From: Nitratiruptor sp. SB155-2 | GTDB lineage: Bacteria; Campylobacterota; Campylobacteria; Campylobacterales; Nitratiruptoraceae | Assembly: GCF_000010325.1 (NCBI RefSeq) | Contig: NC_009662.1 | Span: forward strand, 1,260,501-1,324,500 | Length of the DNA: 64,000 bases | Direction: 5' to 3' | Shown here: in pieces, positions 26,894 to 37,282 of the stretch | Layout of the letters: each line of letters starts with the position of its first letter | Position numbering within the stretch: the first letter of the stretch is position 1 | The notes under the pieces: generated by a model | Database searches by the model: none | What the model was told of the DNA's origin: nothing | What the model saw: only the letters and a program-made list of their open reading frames with translations | Translations under genes and position numbers: made by a program

Positions 26894-27281
26894 TACGCGC
26901 CTTTAGACATCTTTGTATATCGTTATCAAAACTAAACACTTTATACCCTTTTATATTTGATTTGACACATAGCATAGCATCGATAAAATCGATATTCCTC
27001 TCTTTTAAGATATGCAGTGCCTCAATGAAAGCCAATTTATCTTCCAAAATAACATTACGTAACGTTACAATAGTTAAAAGTCTTTTGATTATCTCATCTT
27101 TTTTCATTTCATAGACCTTTTGCAAAACAAACCAGCTTTCCAGTAAAACACCTTCGGAGATAACAGCTTGTATTTCAAAGTTTGCCACTTTCTCGAAAAA
27201 TGAGAAAGCTTCACGAAACATTTCTTCGTTATCTTGGGTAAAAAGTCTTACGAGTACGTTCGTATCAACCAGATATACCAT
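26883..27281 (-). CDS. VapC-like PIN-domain toxin
   Basis: This 132-residue PIN-domain protein begins MVYLVDTNVLVRLF, where the first Asp (D6) is a metal ligand. A middle Glu (EGVLLES) and a late D-x3-A pair (FIDAMLC) complete the acidic set. The start is placed at 27281, not further upstream, because it matches the family length. It overlaps the antitoxin stop. PIN toxins cleave RNA. Confidence 0.84.
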   Translation of the reverse strand: MVYLVDTNVLVRLFTQDNEEMFREAFSFFEKVANFEIQAVISEGVLLESWFVLQKVYEMKKDEIIKRLLTIVTLRNVILEDKLAFIEALHILKERNIDFIDAMLCVKSNIKGYKVFSFDNDIQRCLKARNAV

Positions 27282-27522
27282 ATTTTTCCCGCAAAAATTC
27301 GGTATACGCCTCTTCAAATGCTTTATCGACATCTTTTATATGAATATTTTTTATATCAGGTTTTTCTTTGAAAATCTCAAGTTTTTCGACTTCGCTCTCT
27401 TCTTTAATCGGCTCGATAATCGCCACTTTTTTGTTTGTCCGTTTATCGATGACAATAAGTGGCTCCTTGAGTGTTTTCAATAGCGAAATGTTTCGTTGCA
27501 ATTCACCTATTGAGATCACCAT
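27265..27522 (-). CDS. Phd/YefM-like antitoxin paired with the PIN toxin
   Basis: This 85-residue protein has an N-terminal region (MVISIGELQRNISLLK, then PLIVIDKRTNKKVAIIEP) of the Phd/YefM fold, which binds the operator. The acidic C-terminal tail should bind the toxin. AAGGA lies seven bases before ATG 27522. Directly upstream is a palindrome (27536-27562), suggesting autorepression. Confidence 0.8.
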   Translation of the reverse strand: MVISIGELQRNISLLKTLKEPLIVIDKRTNKKVAIIEPIKEESEVEKLEIFKEKPDIKNIHIKDVDKAFEEAYTEFLREKYGISG

Positions 27523-27535
27523 GCCATATCCTTTT

Positions 27536-27562
27536 TATATATATTGTAACATAATATATATA
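27536..27562. promoter_or_regulatory. Palindromic operator candidate over the TA promoter
   Basis: Ten-base perfect arms, TATATATATT and AATATATATA, flank a 7-base centre. A minus-strand TACAAT (27543-27548) overlaps the left arm and centre and lies 20 bases before the antitoxin start. Arms this AT-rich can pair by chance, but the place matches an autoregulatory operator for a toxin-antitoxin pair. Confidence 0.5.
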
Positions 27563-27564
27563 GA

Positions 27565-28230
27565 TCAAACCGGCATGGCAAATTTACTGATCTGATACTC
27601 ACCCTCTTCATCAAAGAAAAGATAGTATAAAAGATCCTTTTTCACCGGCAACTCAGCTAAGTATCGCAAAGCGAGATTTGCTTCAAGACTTGCCACATGC
27701 ATCACGATAGGCGCTGCGATCCCGCCTGGCTTTCTATCTGTGATGGTAAAGGTTTTAAAACTTGTTTTGTCCATGAAACAGACTTGCCCGTGAAACTCTT
27801 CCACACTGGCATAGATCCAGGGAGTCTGTTTTTCTTTTGCGTACTCGTCGATTTTTGCACGTACCGGAAGATTGTCCGTAGCATCGAGAATCAAATCGAC
27901 TTGAATATCACGTTTTGCAAATTCGTCAAAACTCTCCACAAAGCTTTCCACCTCAACATAGGGACATCGATCTTCGATGACGCAGGCATTCACTTCTGCT
28001 TTGTTTTTTCCCTCATCTTGCACTTTGAAGGTAATCTGCCTGTGGATATTGTGTACGCTGACGTGATCAAAATCCACAAGATAGATTTTCCCTATACCCG
28101 TTGCCCCAAGTGCCAGTGCGAGGCTGCTTCCAAGACCACCACATCCGATAATCGCCACACTCTTTTTTTGCAGCAGTTTTTGTCTCTCTTCTCCCCAAAG
28201 CTTTACCTGTCTTGCAAAATAGTCCATCAT
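27565..28230 (-). CDS. ThiF/MoeB/HesA-family adenylyltransferase
   Basis: This 221-residue E1-like protein has the ATP site GCGGLGSSLALALGATGIGKI and the VHNIHRQITF motif. ATG 28230 is chosen because it overlaps the previous stop as ATGA; further-upstream starts are unsupported. Members activate the C-terminus of ubiquitin-like sulfur carriers (ThiS/MoaD). No partner ThiS or MoaD is seen nearby. Confidence 0.8.
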   Translation of the reverse strand: MMDYFARQVKLWGEERQKLLQKKSVAIIGCGGLGSSLALALGATGIGKIYLVDFDHVSVHNIHRQITFKVQDEGKNKAEVNACVIEDRCPYVEVESFVESFDEFAKRDIQVDLILDATDNLPVRAKIDEYAKEKQTPWIYASVEEFHGQVCFMDKTSFKTFTITDRKPGGIAAPIVMHVASLEANLALRYLAELPVKKDLLYYLFFDEEGEYQISKFAMPV

Positions 28231-29027
28231 AACGCGCTCCTCTTTTGTAGTGCAGATCGAAACCCCCACATTTTTCTCGCCTCTTTGATTTTTGGCTTTT
28301 GGATATGTTCTATGAGAAGTTCCTCATTCTCACCAAGTTCAACCGAAAGATTTCCTTCAGGATCGAAGCTGACGCTTCCCCCGTAAAATCGCCAACGATT
28401 ACTCTTTTCATCTTTGTATTCACCGATTCTGTTGACACGTATCACATAGCAGTGATTGGTAAAAGCCCGCATTTTCAGAAGATTGTTCCAGCGCTCTTTT
28501 GATTCGAATGTAGAGATAGAAGGAACTATCACCGCATCCACACCTCTTTTCATAAACTCTTGCCAAAATCTATCAAAATGAACTTCGAACCCAGGCAATA
28601 CAGCTATCTTTATCTCATCAATTCGTACAACCGGAGCATTTTGTAATATCTCTTTCTCATTTGCAAAAAACACCTCTTCGTTCCAGTGAGGATAATTGAT
28701 CAATATTTGCTGGTTATAGTATTGCATTCGTTCTGGACGTACGATGGCAACACTCTTTTTTATACCTTCTTTGTCCACACGTACGATTGGAGCTACGATC
28801 GTCATATCATACGTTTTGGCAAACTGTTTGAGATGCTCCAGCTGGGTCTTTGACTGCTGCTGGATCATCGATTTGGGAATAGAGCGCAACTCATGGAAAA
28901 AGGGATTGAGGACATATTCTGGCAACGCAAGAAGACGAACCCCATTCTCTTTGGCGATACGCATATAGAAATCGAGCCTGTTTGGACTCATCCCTACAGA
29001 GGCTATCTGCAAAGCCGCAATATTCAT
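28227..29027 (-). CDS. Nitrilase-superfamily protein lacking catalytic Lys and Cys
   Basis: This 266-residue carbon-nitrogen hydrolase fold has the first catalytic Glu (LALPEYVLNPF), but the other two catalytic positions appear replaced. YNQQILINY stands where the family has a K-x-L, and VLPGFEVHFD where the family has a CYD motif, leaving Gly for Cys. It should be inactive as an amidase, or have a new role. It overlaps xseB and the ThiF-like gene by four bases. This alignment was done by eye. Confidence 0.72.
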   Translation of the reverse strand: MNIAALQIASVGMSPNRLDFYMRIAKENGVRLLALPEYVLNPFFHELRSIPKSMIQQQSKTQLEHLKQFAKTYDMTIVAPIVRVDKEGIKKSVAIVRPERMQYYNQQILINYPHWNEEVFFANEKEILQNAPVVRIDEIKIAVLPGFEVHFDRFWQEFMKRGVDAVIVPSISTFESKERWNNLLKMRAFTNHCYVIRVNRIGEYKDEKSNRWRFYGGSVSFDPEGNLSVELGENEELLIEHIQKPKIKEARKMWGFRSALQKRSAL

Positions 29028-29215
29028 TGACGCTCTTCTTGCTGAATGATTTCGATCTGCACTTTTGCTTCTTCCAAAAGTTTCTGGGCATCTTGAAGCA
29101 GTTTCATCCCCTCTTTATACAGCTCTACACTTTTAGCCAAAGGTATATCTTGCTTCATCAACTCATCTAAAATTGTTTTCGCTTTTTTAAGTTTCTCTTC
29201 AAAACTTTCATTCAT
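29024..29215 (-). CDS. xseB: Exodeoxyribonuclease VII small subunit
   Basis: This 63-residue protein has the XseB pattern: SFEEKLKKAKTILDELMKQDIPLAKSVELYKEGMKLL and a terminal helical stretch. XseB binds the large subunit XseA in single-strand DNA degradation. XseA is not nearby. The 4-base overlap with metX couples the two. Confidence 0.9.
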   Translation of the reverse strand: MNESFEEKLKKAKTILDELMKQDIPLAKSVELYKEGMKLLQDAQKLLEEAKVQIEIIQQEERQ

Positions 29216-30330
29216 CTTTTATCCTCTATCACATCATTGATATATTCGTTAAACTTATCTAATTCTACCAAAAAAGCGTCATGTCCGTAATCACTTTTGA
29301 CTTCGTAATATTCGCTGAGATCTTCTTTTCCGATTTGTCGCATTTTTTGATCGATATACTCCATCTCTTCGGGTAAAAAGAGCATATCCTTTTCGAAGCC
29401 GATCAGATAGAGCTTTGACTTGACTCGCATCAAAGCCTCTTCCAGACTCTCATAGCCTGTTGAGAGATCAAAGAGATTGATCGCTTTTGTGATATACAGA
29501 TAACTCAACGGATCAAACCACTTACTGAAATTGTATCCGTTGTATTCAAGGTAGCGCTCCACTTGAAAATGTCCAAACAGCTCATAAAGTCCTTCATTTG
29601 GCACGTAATCTCGTCCAAATTTTCTATCCATCGAGTAATGACTCAAAAAACTGATATGCCCGGCCATTCGACCAACAGCGAGTCCGGTAAGTCCCTTTTC
29701 TTTCAAATCTTTCGGATCATAATTGCCCTTTTTGAAATCGGGATCTTTGATGATCGCCTCTTTTGCAATCTCGTTAAAGGCAATCACCCAGGGTCTTGTG
29801 GCATATGTGGCGGCAAGAGCAACGATCTTTTTGGCAAATCCCGGAAAATCCACAGCAAAACGTAGAGCCTGCATCCCACCCATACTGCCGCCTACGACGG
29901 CATGGACTCTGTCGATTCCAAGTTTTGCAAAAAGGATCTTCTGGGCTTTGACCATATCCTTGATGGTGATGACCGGAAATTTGAACCGGTAGGGTTCATC
30001 GCTTGGATACATCGGGCTCATGGGACCGGTGGAACCAAAGCAGCTGCCTATGGTATTGGTACAGATGACAAACCATTTTTTGGTATCGATCGCTTTTCCA
30101 TCCCCTATGAGTCCGTCCCACCAGCCGGGCTTTCTGTCTCCCTCGTATCGACCCGCTGCATGGTGCGAACCACTGAGCGCATGGCAGATGACGATAACAT
30201 TGGATCTGTCTTCGTTGAGTTCTCCGTATGTTTCATAGATGATCTCGTAAGGCTCTAATATACGTCCGCTTTCAAGATATAAAGGATTTGTGAATTTAGC
30301 GGTTTTGGTAACTATTTCCAATTGCTGCAC
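29212..30330 (-). CDS. metX: Homoserine O-acetyltransferase
   Basis: This 372-residue alpha/beta-hydrolase enzyme has the nucleophile elbow GGSMGGMQAL, the Asp in FEKDMLF and the His in YGHDAFL. It makes O-acetylhomoserine for methionine synthesis, supplying the MetY-like genes at 31.9-34.3 kb. Translation starts with GTG 30330 preceded by an AGGACAGG site. A minus-strand TATAAT lies 21 bases upstream. Confidence 0.93.
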   Translation of the reverse strand: MQQLEIVTKTAKFTNPLYLESGRILEPYEIIYETYGELNEDRSNVIVICHALSGSHHAAGRYEGDRKPGWWDGLIGDGKAIDTKKWFVICTNTIGSCFGSTGPMSPMYPSDEPYRFKFPVITIKDMVKAQKILFAKLGIDRVHAVVGGSMGGMQALRFAVDFPGFAKKIVALAATYATRPWVIAFNEIAKEAIIKDPDFKKGNYDPKDLKEKGLTGLAVGRMAGHISFLSHYSMDRKFGRDYVPNEGLYELFGHFQVERYLEYNGYNFSKWFDPLSYLYITKAINLFDLSTGYESLEEALMRVKSKLYLIGFEKDMLFLPEEMEYIDQKMRQIGKEDLSEYYEVKSDYGHDAFLVELDKFNEYINDVIEDKR

Positions 30331-30351
30331 CCTGTCCTAAAAATTGGAATC

Positions 30352-30357
30352 ATTATA
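30352..30357 (-). promoter_or_regulatory. -10 box of metX promoter
   Basis: TATAAT on the minus strand lies 21 bases before the GTG start of metX and is back-to-back with the kef promoter. No clear -35 box. Confidence 0.55.
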
Positions 30358-30389
30358 CTTAAAGTTGCGTTGAAAAGAGCTAAAATGGA

Positions 30390-30395
30390 TATAAT
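30390..30395 (+). promoter_or_regulatory. -10 box of kef-type antiporter promoter
   Basis: TATAAT lies 26 bases before ATG 30422, in the 90-bp divergent intergenic region shared with metX. A weak TTGCGT (30365-30370) with a 19-base spacer might be the -35. Confidence 0.5.
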
Positions 30396-30421
30396 AGAGC
30401 AAATTTTTGTAAGGAATTTTT

Positions 30422-31774
30422 ATGATCCAAGAGATGATACAGCATAATATCTGGTTCATCAGCACTATTATTTTGGGTATTGTCATTTTGTCAAAAACCA
30501 TCGCTAAAAAAACCTCGACAGTTGATGTACTTTGGCTGATTATTTTTGGTGCTCTGTTTGCAAATTTAGGAATCATTCCACAGCAGCACGGAGTTTTGGA
30601 GTATATCGGTGAATGGGGCATCGTATTTATCATGTTCGCTCTCGGATTTGATGAGGATCTGGACCATTTCAAAGAGGGACTCAAAAGAAGTTTGGGCATT
30701 GCGATTATAGGGGCGATTTTTCCATTTTTAGCCGGGTTTTTGAGTGCAAAGATGTTTGGCTACAACGACTCCGTCGCACTGTTGTGGGGTCTAACCATGA
30801 CCGCAACGGCAGTGAGTCTAACAATGGTGAGCCTGAAAGAAAAGAATATGCACAAATCAACTGCCGCTACCGGTATTATGACAGCTGCCGTGGTTGATGA
30901 TGTGCTTTCACTCATCGGTGTTGCCATCATCATCCCTTTGGCACTTGCTGCCACGAAGTCCGGAGGAAGTCTGGAGATCGACTTTGAAAATATCGGTTGG
31001 ATCACCATCAAAGTCATCCTCTTTTTTGCCATAGCTCTTATTATAGGACTTTTTGCATTTCCTGAAAAAGTCCCCAAAAAACTTCCAAAAAACGCCACAC
31101 TTTTACAAAGATTGGACTACCATATGACAAAGCTGTTTGTACCTGTCAGCATCAAAAAGCTTTTAATCATGTATGGGGGCGAGTTTACGCCGCTCATCAT
31201 GGTCTTTGTGGCGATGGGAATGGGTGCGATAGCCGATCTTTTTGGTTTTCATCCAGCAATCGGCGCATATATCGCGGGACTTTTTATGAAAAAAGAGTAC
31301 TTTTTGTTTGAGCGGGCGCCAAGACCGGATAAGATTTTTAAAGAGTCAAAATTTGTAATGGATCATATCGCGTTTACCATTTTTGGACCGATCTTTTTTG
31401 TCAATCTTGGAAGCAAAATCATATTTGACTTTGATATTTTGGACTCGATCTGGTGGCAGGTTCTGGTCCTTTTTGGTCTTGTATTTGTTTTTCAGATCCT
31501 CTCAGCTGCATTTGCTGCAAAATTTACCGGTGGATACAGATGGCACGAATCGGTTATGATAGGGTTGGGAATGCTTGGACGAGCAGAACTTGCCTTTATC
31601 GTTATCAATATCGCCTATACAGAAAACAAAATTTTCGATGATGCACAGTTTCAAACGCTTATCTTTGCTACTTTTTTGCTCAATATCTCGGTACCCCTCG
31701 TGATCAACTGGTGGAAACCCTACTATGAAGGGGAGAAGGAGTTGAGACTTTTTGGTGTTAAACTTTCCAGGTGA
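30422..31774 (+). CDS. Kef-type CPA2 cation:proton antiporter
   Basis: This 450-residue protein has about 12 membrane helices and no TrkA C-domain, as in short CPA2 antiporters. The helix-break motif and the DLFGFHPAIGAYIAGLF segment fit the transport core. It probably exchanges K+ or Na+ with H+. An AAGGA site precedes the ATG. Na+/H+ exchange would complement the oadGAB sodium pump at 55-58 kb, which is an inference. Confidence 0.85.
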   Translation: MIQEMIQHNIWFISTIILGIVILSKTIAKKTSTVDVLWLIIFGALFANLGIIPQQHGVLEYIGEWGIVFIMFALGFDEDLDHFKEGLKRSLGIAIIGAIFPFLAGFLSAKMFGYNDSVALLWGLTMTATAVSLTMVSLKEKNMHKSTAATGIMTAAVVDDVLSLIGVAIIIPLALAATKSGGSLEIDFENIGWITIKVILFFAIALIIGLFAFPEKVPKKLPKNATLLQRLDYHMTKLFVPVSIKKLLIMYGGEFTPLIMVFVAMGMGAIADLFGFHPAIGAYIAGLFMKKEYFLFERAPRPDKIFKESKFVMDHIAFTIFGPIFFVNLGSKIIFDFDILDSIWWQVLVLFGLVFVFQILSAAFAAKFTGGYRWHESVMIGLGMLGRAELAFIVINIAYTENKIFDDAQFQTLIFATFLLNISVPLVINWWKPYYEGEKELRLFGVKLSR

Positions 31775-31844
31775 AATTGGTTATTGGTATATTAGTAATT
31801 GGTAATTAGGAAATAGGAATTTGTAAAGAGTGTTTGAGCTTTTC

Positions 31845-31863
31845 AAAGGGCGCACAGCCCTTT
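31845..31863. terminator. Hairpin between convergent kef and metY-like genes
   Basis: AAAGGGC and GCCCTTT arms enclose GCACA, directly over the metY-like stop codon. The stem is seven pairs, without a clear T-run on either strand, so it is a weak terminator candidate. Confidence 0.4.
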
Positions 31864-33121
31864 ATGATAACGCCTGATTCAGATCCTCGATCAAATCTTG
31901 GGTCGCTTCTAAGCCTATACTTAATCGAATGAGCCCTTCACTTACTCCCGCAGCCGCAAGCTCTTCTGCACTCAACTGCTGATGGGTCGTGGATGCCGGA
32001 TGGGTAATGATCGATTTGCTATCGCCGATATTGACGACCCTGCTAAAGATCTTCACGCTGTCAGCTATCTTTTTTGCCTCGTCAAAACTTCCCACTTCAA
32101 AACTCAAAAGTCCGCTGGCACCACCTCTGAGATACTTTTTGGCATTTTCATAGTTTTTATCTCCTTCCAGGAGTGGATAGTTGACCTTTTTCACTTTTGG
32201 ATGTTTTTGAAGCCATTTGGCTATTTCCACAGCGCTTTGGCTGTGCTGTTTGACTCTTAGACTCAGATGCTCAAGTCCCTGGATAAAGAGCCAACTGTTA
32301 AAAGGACTTGGCGCTGAACCCATATCCCGAAGCAGACTGAGTCTGGCTCTCAATATAAACGGAGGAAAAGGGGTATCGGTATAGATAAGACCGTGATAGC
32401 TCGTATCCGGTTCGTTGAAATGGGTATATCTTGGATTGTTTTTGATTTTTTCTTTTGCACTCTCTCCTTCCACGATGATACCGCCAAGAGCCAGTCCCTG
32501 GCCTGTTGTATATTTGCTGGTACTGTGCACCACTACGTCCACGCCATACGCTATAGGGTTACATAGTATCGGCGTAGCAACAGTATTGTCCACTATGGTG
32601 ATGATATCGTGTTTATTGGCGATCTGTACAATCTTTTCAAAATCCGGTACATCGATACTTGGATTTGTAATGCTTTCAAAAAAGATCGCTTTCGTTTTTT
32701 CGTCGATCAGTTTTTCTATCTGCTGTGGCTCATGAACATCAAACATTCTCGCTTCAATTCCTAGACGCTTGAGCGTATGGGTAAAAAGCGTTACCGTTCC
32801 GCCATAGAGCTGATGGGCTGCAATAATATTGTCTCCCGCTTCGCAAAGATTGAGTACACTGTAGTTGATGGCTGCCATTCCACTGGAAGTCGCCAATGCC
32901 GCTACGCCCCCCTCCAGTTCGGCGAAACGCTTTTCAAAGACATCGGTGGTCGGATTGCCGATACGTGTATAGATATTTCCAAGCTCTTTGAGTGCAAAAA
33001 GATTGGCCGCATGTTCTGCACTGTCAAAGGCATAGGCAGTGGTCATATAGATAGGAACGGCCATCGTCTGTTGTTCATCCTTTTCATATCCTGCGTGCAG
33101 CGCTATCGTCTCTTTTTTCAT
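31862..33121 (-). CDS. metY: O-acetylhomoserine sulfhydrylase (MetY-like)
   Basis: This 419-residue Cys/Met-metabolism PLP enzyme has the lysine in VVHSTSKYTTGQG and the preceding VDNTVATP. MetY converts O-acetylhomoserine and sulfide into homocysteine. It overlaps the next family member by 4 bases. MetX and MetY occur within 2 kb, giving a direct sulfhydrylation route. Confidence 0.88.
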   Translation of the reverse strand: MKKETIALHAGYEKDEQQTMAVPIYMTTAYAFDSAEHAANLFALKELGNIYTRIGNPTTDVFEKRFAELEGGVAALATSSGMAAINYSVLNLCEAGDNIIAAHQLYGGTVTLFTHTLKRLGIEARMFDVHEPQQIEKLIDEKTKAIFFESITNPSIDVPDFEKIVQIANKHDIITIVDNTVATPILCNPIAYGVDVVVHSTSKYTTGQGLALGGIIVEGESAKEKIKNNPRYTHFNEPDTSYHGLIYTDTPFPPFILRARLSLLRDMGSAPSPFNSWLFIQGLEHLSLRVKQHSQSAVEIAKWLQKHPKVKKVNYPLLEGDKNYENAKKYLRGGASGLLSFEVGSFDEAKKIADSVKIFSRVVNIGDSKSIITHPASTTHQQLSAEELAAAGVSEGLIRLSIGLEATQDLIEDLNQALS

Positions 33122-34326
33122 CCTGTTTCCTTTATGGCATTTGTAAAATCATCTATAACTGCTTCGGGGTGCTCCAGTCCTATGGAAACTCTCACAAATC
33201 CATCGCTTACACCCAAAAATTTTCTCTCTTCTTCACTAAAATCTCGATAGATCGTACTTGCCATGTGAAGGGCCAGTGTCCGGCTATCGCCAAGATTTGC
33301 CGTGATAAAGGGAAGTTTTGCTTTTTGTAAAAAGGCAAAGGCTCTCTCTTTGCTTCCAAAATCAAGCCCCAACATCTGTCCACAAGAGTATGGAAAATAG
33401 CGCTCATATTTTGGATCGTTGCTTACTGCTGGATGGATTACTTTTACATAACTTTGAAGTGCCAACGCTACTTCCTTCGCACTTTGACTCACTCTTTGAA
33501 CACGCCATGCAAGGGTTTCGAGTCCAAGCATAGTCAGGTAGCTTTCATAAGCATCTTGACTCATACCGAAATCTCTCAAGGCTCTTTTTTTCATCATCCC
33601 CATATAGGCTTTGTCACCAAGTTTTTCAACAAACTTTTCCATAAAAGGATAGTTCTTTACCAACTCCTCTCGAACACTTCGAAACACCACGGCTCCCCCA
33701 AGTGCCTGGGAAAATCCTGCGATGATTTTTGTGGTGGAGTAAAGAACCAGATCGGCTCCGTACTCAAAAGGATTGAAGAGTAAAGGTGTTAAAGTATTGT
33801 CTACCACATACAAAATATTATGCTCTTTTGCCAACATTCCAAGCGCTTCAAAATCGACGATCTGCATATTGGGATTGCCGATACTTTCGCAATAGATCAT
33901 CTTCGTCTTTGAAGAAATCTTTGGCAGTTCATCGGCCCTGTAGAACCTTGCCTTGATACCAAGTCTTGCAGCGGTCTCTTTAAAAAAGGCGTAACTTCCT
34001 CCAAAAAGCCCCCCAATGCAAGCAACTTCATCGCCGGACTCCAGCATCGAGGTCACAGTCATCGCGATAGCCCCCATACCACTTGCCGTGACCACCGCTC
34101 CCTCGGCTTCATCCATCATTGCTAAAATGCTTTCGAGTTTTGCATTGGTCGGATTTCCCATCCTAGCATACAGCGGTTTTGGAAGATCTCCGCTAAAGAT
34201 AGCTTCCCCGTTTTGAGGCGAACCGTAGGCAAAAGAGGCTGATCCTACAATCGGAGGCGATATCGCTCCCTCTTTTGAACCGATCATCTGCACGACAGCG
34301 GTCTGGAAACGTTCAAACTTATCCAT
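33118..34326 (-). CDS. Second Cys/Met-metabolism PLP enzyme (MetY/MetZ-like)
   Basis: This 402-residue paralogue has the PLP lysine in LYSTTKIIAGFSQALGG and the VDNTLTP strand. It diverges strongly from the first copy. It could be a second sulfhydrylase, methionine gamma-lyase or cystathionine lyase. Two such enzymes back to back suggest separate steps of methionine/cysteine supply. It starts 56 bases downstream of the guaB stop. Confidence 0.75.
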   Translation of the reverse strand: MDKFERFQTAVVQMIGSKEGAISPPIVGSASFAYGSPQNGEAIFSGDLPKPLYARMGNPTNAKLESILAMMDEAEGAVVTASGMGAIAMTVTSMLESGDEVACIGGLFGGSYAFFKETAARLGIKARFYRADELPKISSKTKMIYCESIGNPNMQIVDFEALGMLAKEHNILYVVDNTLTPLLFNPFEYGADLVLYSTTKIIAGFSQALGGAVVFRSVREELVKNYPFMEKFVEKLGDKAYMGMMKKRALRDFGMSQDAYESYLTMLGLETLAWRVQRVSQSAKEVALALQSYVKVIHPAVSNDPKYERYFPYSCGQMLGLDFGSKERAFAFLQKAKLPFITANLGDSRTLALHMASTIYRDFSEEERKFLGVSDGFVRVSIGLEHPEAVIDDFTNAIKETG

Positions 34327-34386
34327 AACAATTTCCTATATTGAATTGGAGCAATTATAGCAAGAAAAAGATTGGCAAAGCCAATC

Positions 34387-37168
<2,782 letters not shown>

Positions 37169-37172
<4 letters not shown>

Positions 37173-37282
37173 TCTTTTCTCCTTGCTTTTTGTATCATTA
37201 TTATACCCGTTGCGGTCAATAGAATGAAAAAGAGTATCGCTATAACGATAGCGCTATCAGGAACCGGCTTGCTCAAGTCCAT
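37169..37282 (-). CDS. 37-residue single-span membrane protein (small ORF)
   Basis: This small frame begins with ATG 37282 inside the 3' end of ileS and ends with a TGA overlapping the gatA TTG start. It encodes [18 protein letters not shown], then a long hydrophobic stretch and the basic tail QKARRKD, consistent with one transmembrane helix and positive-inside topology. It is too short for routine gene finders. Support comes from composition and the ileS-orf-gatA coupling, and conservation is untested. Confidence 0.6.

Noticed and set aside
27697-28386. A 229-codon plus-strand frame opposite the ThiF-like and nitrilase-like genes
   Set aside because: Antisense shadow of two conserved coding frames with no start signal.
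30331-30421. SAM or Met riboswitch before metX
   Set aside because: The leader from the -10 box is too short (about 14 bases) for a riboswitch.
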